Below, piece after piece: positions 61,782 through 64,000 of a DNA stretch of 64,000 bases; position 1 is the stretch's first letter, and every line of letters starts with the position of its first letter. The translations under genes and the position numbers were made by a program. A model generated the notes under the pieces. The model saw only the letters and a list, made by a program, of their open reading frames with translations. It was not told where the DNA came from and made no database searches. The stretch is from Pseudanabaena mucicola str. Chao 1806 (GTDB lineage Bacteria; Cyanobacteriota; Cyanobacteriia; Pseudanabaenales; Pseudanabaenaceae), in assembly GCF_030323025.1 (NCBI RefSeq), contig NZ_CP097329.1:2900001-2964000 (forward strand), given 5' to 3'.

Positions 61782-63178
61782 AAGCTGACCTCTGGCAACT
61801 CTTAGAGCAGGGCGCATTTGCTAACGCCACCGAAAGTCAAAAGCGGATCTGCTATGACCTGATCAAAATGGCGGGTGGTGTTGAAGAAGCATTTAGTGCA
61901 GCATTTGGACCTCAAGCACAGGAATTCTTCACCGATGCCATTCAGTCTAGTACTTTCCGTCGTCGCGAATTTTTGATTAAAGTGGCTGCTGCTGCTGCTG
62001 TAGTCACCCTCACAGGTTGCCCTTCTTCTCCACCTCCTGAAACTCCTTCTAAAGCACCAACCACCAATACGCCTAATCCTCCTGCAGCAAATATCGAGAA
62101 AGCCAACCTTAAGGTTGGCTTTTTGCCAATTACCTGTGCTACACCGATTATTATGTCGGAACCATTGGGATTCTATTCCAAATATGGCTTAAAGGTGGAA
62201 TTGGTTAAGATGCCTAGTTGGGCAGCAGTTCGGGATTCGGCGATCGCTGGTGAATTGGATGCTTACCATATGCTCTCACCGATGCCCATCTCGATGTCTT
62301 TAGGCTTAGGTTCCACTGCTTTTCCTGTCAAATTAGCCAGTATTGAGAACATCAATGGACAAGCAATCGCTGTAGCCAAGCAACATCTAGGTAAGGTAAA
62401 GGAGGCAAAGGACTTTAAAGGCTTTAGTATTGGAGTCCCCTTCGCCTACTCCATGCACAACTTGCTCCTACGCTACTATCTTGCTGCGGGTGGCTTAAAC
62501 CCTGATAAGGATGTCCAAATTCAGGTAATTCCGCCGCCAGATGCGATCGCCAAAATGACCGCAGGGCAGCTAGATGCATTTCTACTGCCAGACAACGTTG
62601 CTCAGCGAGCCGTTTTCAACAAGATTGGCTTTATCCATCTGTTAACCAAAGATCTCTGGGCTGGACATCCTTGCTGCGCCTTTGCCGCTAACCAAAAATG
62701 GATTGATACCAACCCCAACACCTATCGCGCTATTAATAAAGCGATTATTGATGGTGCAGGCTATGCCAATAGTCCGAAAAATCGTGAAGAAATTGCCAAG
62801 GCGATCGCAGGTAAAAACTATCTCAATCAACCTGAACCTGTATTGAAAGCTGTTCTCACAGGCAAGTTTGAAGACGGACAAGGCAATACTCTTGATATTC
62901 CTGATCGTGTTGGTTTTGATCCCTATCCTTGGAAGAGTTTCGCAAAATGGATTTCTTCTCAGTTTGTACGCTGGGAACTCATGCCTAAGGACAAGGCAGA
63001 TTACAAATCTATTGCCGAACAAATCTATCAAACTGATTTGGCTCGCGAATTAGCGAAGGAGCTAGGTCAATCTCCCGCCACTGAAACCGAGCGTATTGAG
63101 AAACTCAAATTTGATACTTTCGATCCAGCCAAACCCGAAGCCTATATCGAAGAGCAGATCAAACAGTTTAAGGTCTAA
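61778..63178 (+). CDS. NrtA/SsuA-type ABC solute-binding protein with long pre-Tat region
   Basis: 466 residues from the ATG at 61778. A 60-residue soluble-looking segment (WQLLEQGAFANATESQKRIC) precedes FRRREFLIKVAAAAAVVTLT and GC, a Tat signal with a lipobox Cys81. No start codon lies between it and the RRR motif except at residue 31. After a Pro-rich linker the binding domain reads LKVGFLPITCATPIIMSEPL, PSWAAVRDSAIAGELDAYHM, SIGVPFAYSMHNLLLRYYLA and HPCCAFAANQKWIDTNPNTY, as in the NrtA/CmpA branch (nitrate, bicarbonate) and its relatives. NtcA control suggests a nitrogen compound; the actual ligand is unknown. Confidence 0.9.
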   Translation: MKADLWQLLEQGAFANATESQKRICYDLIKMAGGVEEAFSAAFGPQAQEFFTDAIQSSTFRRREFLIKVAAAAAVVTLTGCPSSPPPETPSKAPTTNTPNPPAANIEKANLKVGFLPITCATPIIMSEPLGFYSKYGLKVELVKMPSWAAVRDSAIAGELDAYHMLSPMPISMSLGLGSTAFPVKLASIENINGQAIAVAKQHLGKVKEAKDFKGFSIGVPFAYSMHNLLLRYYLAAGGLNPDKDVQIQVIPPPDAIAKMTAGQLDAFLLPDNVAQRAVFNKIGFIHLLTKDLWAGHPCCAFAANQKWIDTNPNTYRAINKAIIDGAGYANSPKNREEIAKAIAGKNYLNQPEPVLKAVLTGKFEDGQGNTLDIPDRVGFDPYPWKSFAKWISSQFVRWELMPKDKADYKSIAEQIYQTDLARELAKELGQSPATETERIEKLKFDTFDPAKPEAYIEEQIKQFKV

Positions 63179-63219
63179 ATCTAAAAAATATGTGCTTATA
63201 GCTGTAACTCAGCCATACC

Positions 63220-63252
63220 AACTTCAGAAATGGCGTAGCCATTTCTGAAGTT
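63220..63252 (+). terminator. Hairpin between binding protein and permease genes
   Basis: AACTTCAGAAATGGC, GTA and the exact complement, followed by AAAAACC. It has no T-run, so it is more likely an RNA-stability or attenuation element than a full stop. Confidence 0.5.
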
Positions 63253-63328
63253 AAAAACCTGACTGGGTTTGGGATGACAAGCTTTTTGGTTAATATAACA
63301 ACATTTTTAGAGAACCTTTAGAGAACCG

Positions 63329-64000
63329 ATGAGCTATTTTTCTTCAATACCAAAATCAAAACCACGCGCTAATCCGATCATGGCAGCAATTCAGCGTGTG
63401 CTACCTACCCACGATTATCAAGCTTTTGCGCTCTTTTTATTGATCCTAGCCACGATCTTAATCTTCTGGGAATATGGTGCGACTTCAGGATGGTTTTCTC
63501 CATTGATGCCATCCGCTAAAAGTACTTTCACGGATTTTTGGAGCTGGGTTTCTAAGCCATTTTATGTCAAGGGAACCAATGATAAAGGCATTGGTTGGCA
63601 TCTTATTACTAGTCTGCGCCGTGTGGCGATCGGCTTTAGTGTGGGTGCAGCGATCGCCATTCCTTCAGGAATTGTTATCGGTCTATTTCCCGTTGCATCC
63701 AAAGCCTTCGATCCCTTTATCCAAATTCTCAAACCCGTCTCACCCCTAGCTTGGCTGCCAATTGGCTTAGGGCTACTTCAAGATTCGGAAAGTACCGCCA
63801 TATTCGTAATTGCGATTACGAGTCTCTGGCCAACACTGATTAATACTAAATTCGGTGTCAGTAGCGTTGACCCAACTTATTTGGAAGTAACCCGCACCCT
63901 TGGCGCTTCGCAATGGCGGACAATTACCAAGGTCATCCTCCCTGCGGCAGCTCCGAGCATTGTCGCAGGAATGCGAATCAGTGCAGGGATTGCTTGGCTC
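63329..64000 (+). CDS. ABC transporter permease, NrtB/SsuC type (runs off right edge)
   Basis: The first 224 codons from the ATG at 63329. A hydrophobic helix (AFALFLLILATILIFWEYGA) starts the membrane part. SLRRVAIGFSVGAAIAIPSG, FDPFIQILKPVSPLAWLPIG and FVIAITSLWPTLINTKFGV are permease helices, and EVTRTLGASQWRTITKVILP then AAAPSIVAGMRIS is the EAA loop that contacts the ATPase. The protein is nearly complete; only the last helices lie outside. It works with the preceding binding protein, and an ATPase gene is expected just to the right. Confidence 0.94.
   Translation, partial: MSYFSSIPKSKPRANPIMAAIQRVLPTHDYQAFALFLLILATILIFWEYGATSGWFSPLMPSAKSTFTDFWSWVSKPFYVKGTNDKGIGWHLITSLRRVAIGFSVGAAIAIPSGIVIGLFPVASKAFDPFIQILKPVSPLAWLPIGLGLLQDSESTAIFVIAITSLWPTLINTKFGVSSVDPTYLEVTRTLGASQWRTITKVILPAAAPSIVAGMRISAGIAWL

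Overview
The window looks like chromosome of a cyanobacterium. The HIP1 octamer GCGATCGC and its core are very frequent. The genes include gap2-type GAPDH, a one-helix high-light-inducible protein, DUF3082, DUF3493, YggT, ComFB-domain, CHASE2-cyclase and NrtA-like proteins that are typical of the phylum. Base composition is moderate to low in GC. The number of short palindromic intergenic repeats and the gene set fit a filamentous Pseudanabaena-like lineage, but that genus is an inference.

Layout. 1-1.8 kb: 5' part of a B12-dependent ribonucleotide reductase gene (nrdJ, minus strand), two unrecognised convergent ORFs, then a decayed second copy of the nrdJ 5' end. 2.1-4.2 kb: rpsP, khpA, cinA and a 47-residue protein. 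4.3-4.9 kb: wrecks of an IS630-type and an IS256-type transposase. 5.3-14.7 kb: a NYN-domain protein, a high-light-inducible protein, an ATP-grasp ligase, a single-chain type IIG-like restriction-modification protein, alaS and a SIMPL-domain protein. 14.8-27.3 kb: purB, yggT, gap2, a CHASE2 adenylate cyclase, a lipoprotein with a long Pro/Thr/Val tail, trpC, a lipase-like hydrolase, 2-Cys peroxiredoxin, a cupin and a DUF3082 protein. 27.3-38.9 kb: membrane-anchored FAD oxidoreductase, PP2C phosphatase plus NAD(P)HX repair enzyme, hrcA, bolA, xth, a pentapeptide-repeat protein and ubiD. 39-45 kb: a three-gene unit ending in DUF309, a GST, a solute-binding lipoprotein and a protein with two ComFB domains. 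45.4-57.4 kb: DUF3493, pgl, asnS, guaD, an RNase D-like exonuclease, a large unrecognised protein, a YheT-like esterase, an acidic HTH protein, a SirB1-like protein and a K+ channel. 58-64 kb: rsmD, OsmC-like protein, acyl-CoA-dehydrogenase-like flavoprotein, and an ABC uptake operon running off the end.

Most genes are ordinary housekeeping, transcribed singly or in pairs. The intergenic space is the unusual part. I recognise at least five families of 80-105 bp palindromic, MITE-like repeats (called A to E here), each present in three or more copies in both orientations and often abutting stop codons. In at least one case (ubiD) a repeat supplies the end of the protein. Copies lacking the central hairpin also occur.

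The best new regulatory reading is at the right end. A textbook NtcA promoter (GTA-N8-TAC, 23 bases, then TACAGT) precedes a small Cys-containing protein, which overlaps by ATGA a solute-binding protein with an unusually long region before its Tat signal, followed by an NrtB/SsuC-type permease. This implies a nitrogen-controlled uptake system. No CRISPR array, tRNA or rRNA was seen.
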